Part shown: positions 1 to 9,023 of the stretch, in pieces
How positions within the stretch are numbered: the first letter of the stretch is position 1
Layout: each line of letters opens with the position of its first letter
DNA from: Chloroflexota bacterium
GTDB taxonomy: Bacteria > Chloroflexota > Dehalococcoidia > UBA2979
DNA: 64,000 nucleotides
Reading direction: 5' to 3'
Assembly (NCBI GenBank): GCA_002716405.1
Contig: PBBA01000005.1
Coordinates: 17,113 to 81,112, forward strand
Translations under genes and position numbers: made by a program
The notes under the pieces: generated by a model
Told to the model about the DNA's origin: nothing
Database searches by the model: none
Seen by the model: the letters and a program-made list of their open reading frames with translations, nothing else

Positions 1-362
1 ACAGCTAAATTTGTAGAAATAGTGGATTTCCCTACCCCACCTTTATTAGAGCCCACCGCAATAATGTTCTTAACTCCATCAATTGCAGAAGGTCCACCTT
101 CGCGAGAAACAGTACTACGTACTTCAGCACCCCAATCTATTTCGATTTCTTTAATGTCAGATAAATTAGCTAGAGCAGATCTAACATCTTGATCTAGCGT
201 TTCACGTAAAGGGCAAGCAGGAGTTGTGAGTATCATCGAAAATGTAAGTTTCCCGGAATTAAACTCAACATCGCGAACCATGTTTAAACTAACTATATCT
301 TGATGTAACTCAGGATCATTAACATTGCTTAAGGTAGCAATTATCATCTTCGTATCTGTCAC
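1..362 (-). CDS. Mrp/NBP35-type iron-sulfur carrier P-loop ATPase with N-terminal MIP18/DUF59-like domain (partial, runs off left edge)
   Basis: Minus-strand translation from GTG at 362: VTDTKMIIATLSNVNDPELHQDIVSLNMVRDVEFNSGKLTFSMILTTPACPLRETLDQDV...GGPSAIDGVKNIIAVGSNKGGVGKSTISTNLA; deviant Walker A GSNKGGVGKST. Not in the ORF track. Confidence 0.9.
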   Translation of the reverse strand, partial: MTDTKMIIATLSNVNDPELHQDIVSLNMVRDVEFNSGKLTFSMILTTPACPLRETLDQDVRSALANLSDIKEIEIDWGAEVRSTVSREGGPSAIDGVKNIIAVGSNKGGVGKSTISTNLA

Positions 363-695
363 ACCTACTCCTTCACACAGAGGAACTATCTATCACAAAA
401 CATTATTCAGTGATAGTGATCTGGAATATCCAAAATCAAATCATTGAGTCTTTCATAAGACAACAACAACAAATTAACTAACCAAATTATAACTGCCGAT
501 TTACGGAGGAAAAACCAATTGGAAAAATTTTTATACTCATGCATCTTAAACTTGACTAGGTGTCCGTATAAGATGCATAATTGTGTTAGCACATGCACAT
601 ATTTAACAATGTGAAAGTACCATTGTGCTGGTTTCAATTAGAATAGTTATCCTTTGGGCATGGGATGATTATTTGTTAGTTTAAGGAATGAGCTA

Positions 696-950
696 ATGAG
701 TCACGCAAAGACTCCAGTCAAAACAGTAAAAGTCAAAAATACAAAGAAAAAATGTGTCCACCATTGGATTATTGGGACTCCGAGTGGCCGAGAAAGCATT
801 GGTAACTGTAAACATTGTGGAACAAAAAAAACTTTCCCAAATTCTAATGAGAGTGTTATGTGGGAAAAAACAAGCACTTTGCGTAATGACATACGACAGG
901 CAGAACGCTTCTCACGTCCATCAGAAATTCTTTTATCGGATGAATCATAA
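696..950 (+). CDS. Small zinc-ribbon-like protein (CxHxW...CxxCG)
   Basis: 84 aa; CVHHWIIGTPSGRESIGNCKHCGTKKTFPN pattern consistent with a small metal-binding fold. Confidence 0.65.
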   Translation: MSHAKTPVKTVKVKNTKKKCVHHWIIGTPSGRESIGNCKHCGTKKTFPNSNESVMWEKTSTLRNDIRQAERFSRPSEILLSDES

Positions 951-1104
951 TATTCATCCAGCATTAATGCTTAGGCCTAATGCATAGGCAAAAAGAAACT
1001 CTACCAGAAAAGTAGTTCCCAAACATAGTTCAATTTTATGTATGCACTATACGTATTTGTTTTCTACATGTACGCTTTTCTTGTTGAGGTAGGTAACACG
1101 CCTA

Positions 1105-2034
1105 ATGGACTTAAGAGTTAATCTTGCAAAAGAAAGTAAATTCGACCTCCATCTCCAAAATCCTGTTATGACAGGATCGGGAACATTTTCTAACGGAATT
1201 GAATTAGCGAAAAAATTTAATGTCAACGAGTTAGGTGCTATCGTATCCAAAGGGACTACACTTCGCCCACGAAGAGGTAATCAAACTCCACGGACCCATG
1301 AAACAGCCTCTGGGATGATAAATGCGATTGGTTTCCAAAACATCGGTATAAATTCCTTGATCAATGATGTTGCGCCTATTTGGGATAAATGGGAGATTCC
1401 TACGATTGTCAATATCATGGGTGATACAGTCACAGATTATGGACTTTTAGCTGAAAAACTTGATAACGTTCCAGGTGTCTCAGCTTTGGAGGTAAATATA
1501 TCTTGCCCGAATGTAGATGCTGGTGGTCTTGAGTACGGTCAAGATCCTTTTATGGCAAGCGATGTAATAACAATCGTAAGAAGTCATACTTCACTTCCAA
1601 TAATTGCAAAACTAACCCCTAGTGTAAGTAATATACAACCGATTGTAGAAGCTGTTACACAAGCTGGTTCACAAGCTATTACAATTTCAAATACTATCCC
1701 TGCGTTAGCCATAGATATCATTGAACGTAAGCCTGTGATTGCAAACGGTTTCGGGGGGCTTTCAGGACCAGCAATTAAACCGATCATACTGCGCCTAGTT
1801 TGGCAAGCTGCTCTGGTTTCTAAAATTCCAATAATTGCTTCAGGAGGAATTTTTTCTGGAAAAGATGCTATTGAATTTATTATGGCAGGGGCATCTGCAG
1901 TACAGGTCGGCACAGCAACTTTTTTAGATCCTTTTGCCCCATGGAGGGTCATAGAGGAGATCAAAGCATGGTGTTTAGAAAATGAAATCGACAGTATTTC
2001 TGAATTAGTTGGAGCTGCGCAAGATGTACACTAA
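1105..2034 (+). CDS. pyrD: Dihydroorotate dehydrogenase, class 1B-like
   Basis: 309 aa; NPVMTGSGTFSNGIE, ALEVNISCPNVDAGG, PIIAKLTPSVSNI, IIASGGIFSGKDAIEFIMAGASAVQVGTA. Confidence 0.95.
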   Translation: MDLRVNLAKESKFDLHLQNPVMTGSGTFSNGIELAKKFNVNELGAIVSKGTTLRPRRGNQTPRTHETASGMINAIGFQNIGINSLINDVAPIWDKWEIPTIVNIMGDTVTDYGLLAEKLDNVPGVSALEVNISCPNVDAGGLEYGQDPFMASDVITIVRSHTSLPIIAKLTPSVSNIQPIVEAVTQAGSQAITISNTIPALAIDIIERKPVIANGFGGLSGPAIKPIILRLVWQAALVSKIPIIASGGIFSGKDAIEFIMAGASAVQVGTATFLDPFAPWRVIEEIKAWCLENEIDSISELVGAAQDVH

Positions 2035-2090
2035 TATGTAGATACTAATACATAGACTATCAAAAACGTTTATAGTAGTATCCGATTTTT

Positions 2091-2164
2091 CGGGGTGTAG
2101 CTCAGCCTGGCAGAGCGCTGCGTTTGGGACGCAGAAGCCCTCGGTTCAAATCCGAGCACCCCGA
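2091..2164 (+). tRNA. tRNA-Pro (TGG); encoded CCA extends to 2167
   Basis: Acceptor cggggtg/caccccg, anticodon loop TTTGGGA, T-loop GTTCAAATC. Confidence 0.95.
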
Positions 2165-2188
2165 CCACTATTTTGAAAGTAGAGCATA

Positions 2189-2401
2189 ATGCCAACCGGA
2201 ACTCCTAGCTACATTCTTATTGTCAGAATCATTTCTGTTCTGGGAATGTCTTTTTCTTTAGCAATAGGTTTATTGGCTCTAATAGGAGGATGGTTATTGT
2301 CAGCAACTTTATCGTTTATCTGTTTTATTCCATCATTAGGACTTCTACTTATAGTAGAAAAAAAATGGGCAGAACAACCCGACTACTCCGATATAGAATA
2401 A
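2189..2401 (+). CDS. Small membrane protein
   Basis: 70 aa, two hydrophobic segments; 3' end overlaps the convergent PPIase gene. Confidence 0.5.
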   Translation: MPTGTPSYILIVRIISVLGMSFSLAIGLLALIGGWLLSATLSFICFIPSLGLLLIVEKKWAEQPDYSDIE

Positions 2402-2892
2402 TCACTCAAAATAGTTCGAATTTTAACGGTAATTATTTCATGTTCAGATTCTGCCGCTACTATTTTCTGTACAATATCAAACCCAGTTACTACTTCACCA
2501 AAAGCTGTATATCTTCCCCTTAAATGTGGAGCATCCGATAACATTATAAAAAATTGAGACCCATTCGTATTAGGCCCAGTGTTAGCCATACCTACAATTC
2601 CGATATTAAATTCTGTATCAGAAATTTCATCAGGAATTCTATATCCAGGACCACCTTTACCATTACGATCAGGATCACCTGTTTGGGCAATAAAGTTAGG
2701 TACAATCCTGTGAAATACACATCGATCATAAAATCCTTCTTTTGCAAGAAATGCAAAATTATTTACTGTAATAGGGGCAATAACTGGAAATAATTTTATT
2801 ACTACACTACCAATATTGAAAATGACATCCGCATAGTAGTCTAATGACGGATCGATAGTGATAGCCGGAGAATTTGTATAACTAGGTGTAAT
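2383..2892 (-). CDS. Cyclophilin-type peptidyl-prolyl cis-trans isomerase; non-canonical (ATT) start or disrupted start
   Basis: Open frame ITPSYTNSPAITIDPSLDYYADVIFNIGSVVIKLFPVIAPITVNNFAFLAKEGFYDRCVFHRIVPNFIAQTGDPDRNGKGGPGYRIPDE...MANTGPNTNGSQFFI; ORF track shows only 2383..2589. In-frame ATG ATG TGA GCT immediately upstream. Confidence 0.8.
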   Translation of the reverse strand: MTPSYTNSPAITIDPSLDYYADVIFNIGSVVIKLFPVIAPITVNNFAFLAKEGFYDRCVFHRIVPNFIAQTGDPDRNGKGGPGYRIPDEISDTEFNIGIVGMANTGPNTNGSQFFIMLSDAPHLRGRYTAFGEVVTGFDIVQKIVAAESEHEIITVKIRTILSDYSISE

Positions 2893-2900
2893 AGCTCACA

Positions 2901-3722
2901 TCATTTCTCTAAAATTTCAATTCCAAGTATTTTTTCAGCATCTCCAAAATTTGGTCGAGTAGGATCTCTGGACTGTAAATTATCTAACACACTTAAACCA
3001 GATTTAACTTCACCAAAAACAGTAAATTCATTGTTGAGATGGGGTGTGGGTCCTAATGTGATAAAAAATTGAGATCCATTAACTGTCCCTGTCGCATCAC
3101 GTGCCATTGACAATGATCCTCTAGAAAATCTCAACCCATTTGTTTCAGAGGGAAGAACATAACCAGGCGAGCCATATCCTTCACCTGTAGGATCACCAGC
3201 TTGAGCAACAAAACCAGGGACCACTCGGTGAAAAATCAAATCATCATAAAATGAATTTTGAGCTAAAAATATAAAATTATTAACAAATTCTGGTGATTCT
3301 TTAGCAAATAAATCAATTTTAATTATGCCCGATTCCAATCGTAAAATTGCCTCATATCTAATCTGTGTATCTATAGTCATTTCAGGAGGTAATTCGTACC
3401 ACCGCACGATTACATCTTCTGAAGCATTTGCTGTGTTATCTTTAGATTCAGTTAACGGTACCGAACTAGAGCTTGAAGAGGTCTCTTGATCTATTTCTGG
3501 AGGACCTAATAGAGAAGTAAAAATTATTCCACCTAAACTGAGAACCATAAATATAATCCCAATAAGAAAAAAACTCTTGATATGCCTTTGCATAAACCCC
3601 ATAGGGCCAGAAAACTCTATTGGCCCTGCTTCTTCAATAGTTTGTGTACGTATTTCTCTCCGACGAGTTTGACGCTGTCTTCTTTGTAATTGGCGACGTT
3701 GGTTCCTGCGATTAGTACTCAC
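2901..3722 (-). CDS. Membrane-anchored cyclophilin-type peptidyl-prolyl cis-trans isomerase
   Basis: 273 aa; Arg/Gln-rich N-terminus, one TM helix, then FVNNFIFLAQNSFYDDLIFHRVVPGFVAQAGDPTGEGYGSPGY...NGSQFFITLGPTPHLNNEFTVFGEV. Confidence 0.9.
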   Translation of the reverse strand: MSTNRRNQRRQLQRRQRQTRRREIRTQTIEEAGPIEFSGPMGFMQRHIKSFFLIGIIFMVLSLGGIIFTSLLGPPEIDQETSSSSSSVPLTESKDNTANASEDVIVRWYELPPEMTIDTQIRYEAILRLESGIIKIDLFAKESPEFVNNFIFLAQNSFYDDLIFHRVVPGFVAQAGDPTGEGYGSPGYVLPSETNGLRFSRGSLSMARDATGTVNGSQFFITLGPTPHLNNEFTVFGEVKSGLSVLDNLQSRDPTRPNFGDAEKILGIEILEK

Positions 3723-3880
3723 GGGAAATATTACTCCTTGTATATATCTATATTGATTCTAGAATTTTAACTGTGTCAGCTTTTTATTAAGTTAATTAAT
3801 TATATAAAACCTTAACCCTTTGAGTGAATTTATCTGCACCAAATCTTAATACCCAATAAGATCATTTATACATAGAACCA

Positions 3881-5017
3881 TTATCCTGATAAATCAGCAA
3901 AAAAAGAACCCACATCTTCTGAAAATAATTTAGGTTGTTCTAATGCAGCAAAATGTCCTCCTGCATCTAATTCAGAAAACCTAACAAGATTATAGCGATC
4001 TTCTATCAATGAAATTGGAGCAGTCCAGGGTTCTTTCGGATAGCGTGCATATGCTGTAGGAATTTCAACTTTACTTGCTAAATAAGATCTATCAGATTTT
4101 TTCGCCTCATAATAAATCCTAGATGAGGATAAAATAGTCCCCGTCAGCCAATAAACCATTACATTTGTTAAGATAGCATCTCTACTAAATGTTTCCCAAA
4201 GATTTTCTCCATGATCTGACCAAACCCAATATTTTTCTAAAATCCATCCTAAGAGACCTATCGGAGAATCATGTAATGCATATGCTAAAGATTGTGGTCG
4301 TGTCGATTGTATATGGCTATACCCAGTTTCAATATCACGGAAAATATCTTGTTCTTTCAAAAACAAATGCTCTTCAGCTGTCAGTGATTTTTTTTCAATA
4401 GAAATATTTCTATTAACAGGTATAAAATTTAAATGTAATTTTAGTACTGCCTCAGGGTGTAGCAATGATAAAGCTGATCCGACAATCGCTCCCCAATCCC
4501 CTCCTTGAACACAATATTTTTCATACCCTAACGACTGCATCAAACCATGCAATCTCTCCGCAATTTCACCTGGATGCATCCCGCGAGTATTCGGTTGATC
4601 AGAAAATCCAAAACCGGGCAATGAAGGAACAACAACATCGTATCCTGGAAAATTAGTACTACCATTTTGCAATAAAGGTGCAGCTTGTAAAAATTCAACG
4701 AAAGAACCTGGCCATCCATGAATAAGCAATATAGGGATTCTTTTTTCTACAGCAGGACCAGTATATAAAACTGCATGGAGCTCTTCAGAATTAATAGGTA
4801 CTCTAATATGCGCTAATTTGTTTAACTCACCTTGGTGATAAAACCAATCATATTCTCTACGCCAATATGTAACTAAGTCTCTTAAGACAGCATCATTAGT
4901 TCCAACTTCCCAGCCTTGATCAATTTGTATGTCTGTCCAACGAGCAGTATCGATACGCCTGTGCAAATCATTAATTGCGCGCTGACTAAATTCAATTCTA
5001 AATGGAGTAACAGGCAT
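3881..5017 (-). CDS. Epoxide hydrolase-like alpha/beta hydrolase (EHN domain)
   Basis: MSMPVTPFRIEFSQRAINDLHRRIDTARWTD (EHN), LLIHGWPGSFVEF, VQGGDWGAIVGS. The track's ATG at 5071 lies inside tRNA-Glu, so the start is probably 5017 or 5023. Confidence 0.9.
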   Translation of the reverse strand: MPVTPFRIEFSQRAINDLHRRIDTARWTDIQIDQGWEVGTNDAVLRDLVTYWRREYDWFYHQGELNKLAHIRVPINSEELHAVLYTGPAVEKRIPILLIHGWPGSFVEFLQAAPLLQNGSTNFPGYDVVVPSLPGFGFSDQPNTRGMHPGEIAERLHGLMQSLGYEKYCVQGGDWGAIVGSALSLLHPEAVLKLHLNFIPVNRNISIEKKSLTAEEHLFLKEQDIFRDIETGYSHIQSTRPQSLAYALHDSPIGLLGWILEKYWVWSDHGENLWETFSRDAILTNVMVYWLTGTILSSSRIYYEAKKSDRSYLASKVEIPTAYARYPKEPWTAPISLIEDRYNLVRFSELDAGGHFAALEQPKLFSEDVGSFFADLSG

Positions 5018-5062
5018 TGACATATCGCTAACATTTAGAGCATAAAAATTAATATAATTTGG

Positions 5063-5134
5063 TGACCCCACGGAGAATCGAACTCCGATTTCGAGGTTGA
5101 AAACCTCGCGTCCTAACCGTTAGACGATGGGGCC
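5063..5134 (-). tRNA. tRNA-Glu (TTC); encoded CCA at 5060-5062
   Basis: Reverse complement ggccccatcgtctaacggttaggacgcgaggttTTCaacctcgaaatcggagttcgattctccgtggggtca. Confidence 0.95.
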
Positions 5135-5348
5135 GCTGAAATATTCTCTAATGATATTCCAATGTGAAAGGATACCAATGAACGACATAAGTTTCAGGTT
5201 TGACCTTCATAAAATTTTAATTTAATAAAGATTTTTATCAAAAAGTCCATTTTTTTAAGATCTACTTCTAAAAAAATTAACTTACCCCCTCCCTTCTAGC
5301 AAATAACTCGATATATTCTATAGATACGTTTCAGCTTGGGAGACAAAT

Positions 5349-6839
5349 ATGACTACACAAGATACACAGGGTAAAAAAGATCAGCGAACAGTAGTTGAGG
5401 AATTTTTAAATCCTTCTCAAGGTTATTCAGCAGTTGGCTACCAGTTGCTCCTGAGATTAAGAAGTGAACAATTACCTGGGATGCTAGGTAAGATTACGAC
5501 TGCACTTGGAAGTGCAGGTGCTAACATCATGGACATTGACATTCGAGAGGCACAATCAAATTATATGATCCGTGATTTTCGAGTGCTTTGTGAAAATGAA
5601 GAACATGCAAAAACAGTATCAGAAACAATCGCAGCCTTGGATGATGTAGAACTTGAGCTAGCATCTGACAGAACTTTTCAGTTACATCGAAAAGGTAAAA
5701 TAGCCATCGAGAATAAAGTACACATTCGGACTAATGCTGAATTAGCTCATGTCTATACACCTGGTGTAGGTAGAGTTTCAATGGCAATTCATGACAATCC
5801 GGATGCAGTTTGGGCACTGACCATAAAATCCAATACTGTTGCTATAGTTTCTGATGGTACTGCTGTACTGGGGCTTGGTGATATAGGTCCAGAAGCAGCA
5901 ATGCCTGTCATGGAAGGCAAGTCAATGCTCTTCAAGTCATTTGCAGACATAGACGCATGGCCTTTGTGTTTAGATACCAAAGACACTGACGAAATAGTTC
6001 AAATTTGCAAAGCAATTGCTCCAACTTTTGGTGGAATCTTACTAGAAGATATTTCCGCACCAAGATGTTTTGAAATCGAAGAGAGGCTTCAATCTCTTGA
6101 TATCCCTGTATTCCATGATGATCAACATGGAACTGCAGTAGTAGTTCTTGCAGCATTAATGAACAGTCTGAAAATTATTCAAAAAAGACCGGAAGATCTG
6201 AAAGTCATAGTACTTGGAGTTGGAGCTTCAGGCGTGGCATGTTCAAAAATTATGATGAATTATGGAGTAAAAAATGTAATAGGTTTTGATCGCACAGGTG
6301 CAATCTACCAAGGTCGAGAAAATTTAAATTTTGCAAAAGAATGGTTTGCAGAAAATACTAACCCTGAAGGCTTTGATGGAACTATCGAAGAGGCAATGGA
6401 CGGTGCCGATCTATTCTTAGGTCTTTCTGGCCCTCATCTTGTTCAACCTGAATGGATTACTAAAATGTCAAGTGATGCCGTTGTTTTTGCACTTGCTAAC
6501 CCAGTACCGGAAATTCTACCTGAAGAAATCCCTTCTGGGGCAGCACGTGTCGTTGCTACTGGAAGATCTGACTATCCCAATCAGATCAATAACGTACTTT
6601 GCTTCCCAGGTTTGTTTCGAGGAGCACTCGACGCACACGCACGTAATATTACAGAAGAAATGAAAATTGTTGCTGCTCGAGCGATTGCCGATGTAATTCC
6701 TGACAATCAACTAAGCGAAGAATACATCTTACCTTCAGTATTTAATCAAGAGGTCGTTGAATCTGTAGCAGAAGCAGTCCGACAGGAAGCTATCCGATCA
6801 GGAGACACAAGAGAGTTTGGGCCAAGGATATACGTTTAG
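5349..6839 (+). CDS. NAD-type malic enzyme with N-terminal ACT domain
   Basis: ACT: LRSEQLPGMLGKITTALGSAGANIMDIDIR; malic: AHVYTPGVGRVSMAI, SDGTAVLGLGDIGPEAAMPVMEGKSMLFKSFADIDAWPLCLDT, EDISAPRCFEIEERL, PVFHDDQHGTAVV. Confidence 0.95.
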   Translation: MTTQDTQGKKDQRTVVEEFLNPSQGYSAVGYQLLLRLRSEQLPGMLGKITTALGSAGANIMDIDIREAQSNYMIRDFRVLCENEEHAKTVSETIAALDDVELELASDRTFQLHRKGKIAIENKVHIRTNAELAHVYTPGVGRVSMAIHDNPDAVWALTIKSNTVAIVSDGTAVLGLGDIGPEAAMPVMEGKSMLFKSFADIDAWPLCLDTKDTDEIVQICKAIAPTFGGILLEDISAPRCFEIEERLQSLDIPVFHDDQHGTAVVVLAALMNSLKIIQKRPEDLKVIVLGVGASGVACSKIMMNYGVKNVIGFDRTGAIYQGRENLNFAKEWFAENTNPEGFDGTIEEAMDGADLFLGLSGPHLVQPEWITKMSSDAVVFALANPVPEILPEEIPSGAARVVATGRSDYPNQINNVLCFPGLFRGALDAHARNITEEMKIVAARAIADVIPDNQLSEEYILPSVFNQEVVESVAEAVRQEAIRSGDTREFGPRIYV

Positions 6840-6851
6840 ACGAGGCATCGC

Positions 6852-7502
6852 CTAACCGTACCTTTCCTCAATCCATGGGTCGCCGTGCATATGATAGCCA
6901 TAAAGCTCCCAGAAGCCAGGACGATCTTGAGCGACAAATTCTATCCCACTAACCCATTTCGCACTTTTCCAAAAATATAAATGGGGAACCATTCCCCTTA
7001 AAGGTGCTCCATGTTCTGGCGTCAACGGTTCCCCATTATGAGTATGCACTAGTAGCACATCAGGACGATCTAATTCAGAAATCGCCAAATTTGTTGTATA
7101 CCCACCGTAAGAATGAAAAATGACGTACCGTGCTTCAGGTAATGGATCTGCAATTTTCAAAATTTCTGAAAATTGCACTCCTACCCAATCATTATCATAT
7201 TTACTCCACGTGGTAACACAATGAATATCTGTACGCATATTAACCTGAGGTAAAGACATGAAATCTTCCCAGGAAAATGATATTTCTTGAGAAACTAAAC
7301 CACCAATTTGGAATTGCCAAGTACTAAGATCGATACTAGGAATAGCGCCATAATGAAGTACAGGCCAATTTTCAACCAATCTTTGACCTGGTGGTAAACG
7401 GGGCCGACCATCAGGAAGTAATTCATTATCGTTCGTGGCATTACCAAATAATCCAAATGTCACGTAGTATAACCTTCCGTATAATAAAATATGTTCATTC
7501 AA
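6852..7502 (-). CDS. Sulfite oxidase-like molybdopterin-dependent oxidoreductase
   Basis: NMRTDIHCVTTWSKYDNDWVGVQFSEIL, PLTPEHGAPLRGMVPHLYFWKSAKWVSGIEF; conserved Mo-ligand Cys context. Confidence 0.9.
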   Translation of the reverse strand: MNEHILLYGRLYYVTFGLFGNATNDNELLPDGRPRLPPGQRLVENWPVLHYGAIPSIDLSTWQFQIGGLVSQEISFSWEDFMSLPQVNMRTDIHCVTTWSKYDNDWVGVQFSEILKIADPLPEARYVIFHSYGGYTTNLAISELDRPDVLLVHTHNGEPLTPEHGAPLRGMVPHLYFWKSAKWVSGIEFVAQDRPGFWELYGYHMHGDPWIEERYG

Positions 7503-7568
7503 AATTATAGCAAGAGTTCATTATGCACATCTATAGAAACACCATAGTGAAAATACGTAAATAATACG

Positions 7569-8075
7569 ATGCTGAAAAAAAATTTCTTTGAGAATCTACG
7601 TAATAGAAACGACTTCAAACTAAAACTTTCGATTACTTTAACTGTGATATTCATAGATCAAATTACAAAAATTTTAATTCGCAATTTTATTGATGAAGGT
7701 GATACATGGCCAGCGAATTTCAATCTTCTATATATTTCACATATTGAAAATACTGGAGCCGCATTCGGAATTTTTCAAGGATATACTAACTTACTAACAA
7801 TCATCACTTTTTTGACATTACTAGGAATTCTCTACTTTATGTTAAAAATAAGCTTTACTTCTCACTGGCAAAATTTGGGACTAACATTCATTTTAGGTGG
7901 AGCAATAGGTAATTTCCTAGATAGATTAATTAGAGGGTCAGTTACAGATTTTATTGACCCTATATATTACCCAGCATTTAATATTGCGGATTCTTCAATA
8001 GTAATAGGTACTGGATTAATTCTTTTATTTGCTATTGTTGATAGGAATAGTACTGAATGCGTTAAAGAGCAATAA
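7569..8075 (+). CDS. lspA: Lipoprotein signal peptidase (signal peptidase II)
   Basis: FIDQITKILIRNF, HIENTGAAFGIFQG, GGAIGNFLDRLIRGSVTDFID, FNIADSSI. Confidence 0.95.
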   Translation: MLKKNFFENLRNRNDFKLKLSITLTVIFIDQITKILIRNFIDEGDTWPANFNLLYISHIENTGAAFGIFQGYTNLLTIITFLTLLGILYFMLKISFTSHWQNLGLTFILGGAIGNFLDRLIRGSVTDFIDPIYYPAFNIADSSIVIGTGLILLFAIVDRNSTECVKEQ

Positions 8076-9008
8076 ATGACTGAATACAAAGATATTATAG
8101 TTAAGCAAAGTAATAGGCTTGATAAAGCAATTGTTCTAAGTATGCCTGAATTATCTCGATCTCAAGTTCAACGTATTATTGATAATGGTGGAGTTAAAAT
8201 CGAAGGTGAAATTAATACTAAAGCCAGTTCACAAATTCCCGCAGGAACTAAAATATCTGTCACGGAACCTAGATCACCTTCATCCAATTTAATCGCGAAA
8301 AAAATACATTTAGATGTAATTTATGAAGATGAACAAATATTAGTACTAGACAAGCCGGCAGGAATCCTTGTTCATCCTAATAAAGAATCAGAAGGAACTA
8401 CCTTAATAAATGCAGTACGCGCACAATATCCTGAAATTAGTCTCCTTGGCAATTCCAACCAAGGAGGTATAGTCCATCGATTAGATCGTGATACTAGTGG
8501 GGCGATTGCATTTGCAAAATCAGCTGCGGCACATCATCTCCTACAGGAGCAATGGAGAAAACGAACAACATTTAAAAGCTATCTCGCTGTAGTAAGTGGC
8601 ATATTACAACATAGGAAGGCAAAAATTGAGACTCATCTAGGTCCAGATCCAAACGACCCACGTAAACAAGCTGTCATAGAGCAGGGCCGAATGGCGAAAA
8701 GTGAGTATCAAATTATTGAGGAGTACGGTAATCAGGCAGCTTTAGTTGAAGTTCAAATTTTTACTGGACGTACCCATCAAATTCGAGTGCATATGTCAGC
8801 AATAGGAAATCCAATCATAGGTGATACTTTATACGGAACAGCTTCAATTTACATCTCAAGACAAGCCCTGCATGCTTACCGTTTAGGATTTTCTCTTCCG
8901 TCTAATGGTGAATGGAAAGAATTTATGGCACAAATCCCTTCTGATTTGATCAAGCTTATTGAAACTTACCGAAAAATTCACGAAACAAAACCAATACTAG
9001 CGTTTTAA
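8076..9008 (+). CDS. rluD: RluD/RluA-family 23S rRNA pseudouridine synthase
   Basis: S4-like N-terminus; IVHRLDRDTSGAIAFAKS, TGRTHQIRVHMSAIGNPIIGDTLYG. Confidence 0.92.
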   Translation: MTEYKDIIVKQSNRLDKAIVLSMPELSRSQVQRIIDNGGVKIEGEINTKASSQIPAGTKISVTEPRSPSSNLIAKKIHLDVIYEDEQILVLDKPAGILVHPNKESEGTTLINAVRAQYPEISLLGNSNQGGIVHRLDRDTSGAIAFAKSAAAHHLLQEQWRKRTTFKSYLAVVSGILQHRKAKIETHLGPDPNDPRKQAVIEQGRMAKSEYQIIEEYGNQAALVEVQIFTGRTHQIRVHMSAIGNPIIGDTLYGTASIYISRQALHAYRLGFSLPSNGEWKEFMAQIPSDLIKLIETYRKIHETKPILAF

Positions 9009-9023
9009 GTTTAAGGAAGTGTA

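Noticed and set aside
1584-1964. Minus-strand ORF within pyrD
   Set aside because: Shadow ORF antisense to a well-supported gene; no family resemblance. The same applies to other antisense ORFs such as 47572..48099, 59402..59800, 61798..62232 and 30816..31130.
2554-2793. Plus-strand ORFs 2290..2523 and 2554..2793
   Set aside because: Antisense to the second PPIase frame, whose conserved motifs are clear.
2896-2898. In-frame TGA as selenocysteine
   Set aside because: No Cys/Sec position is expected at the third codon of a cyclophilin, and TGA serves as an ordinary stop elsewhere in the window.
2091-3722. tRNA-Pro beside tandem prolyl isomerases as a functional link
   Set aside because: No mechanism or evidence beyond proximity; likely coincidence.
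5018-5071. Track start of the epoxide hydrolase at 5071
   Set aside because: Its first codons lie inside tRNA-Glu; internal ATGs at 5023/5017 precede the conserved domain and are more plausible.
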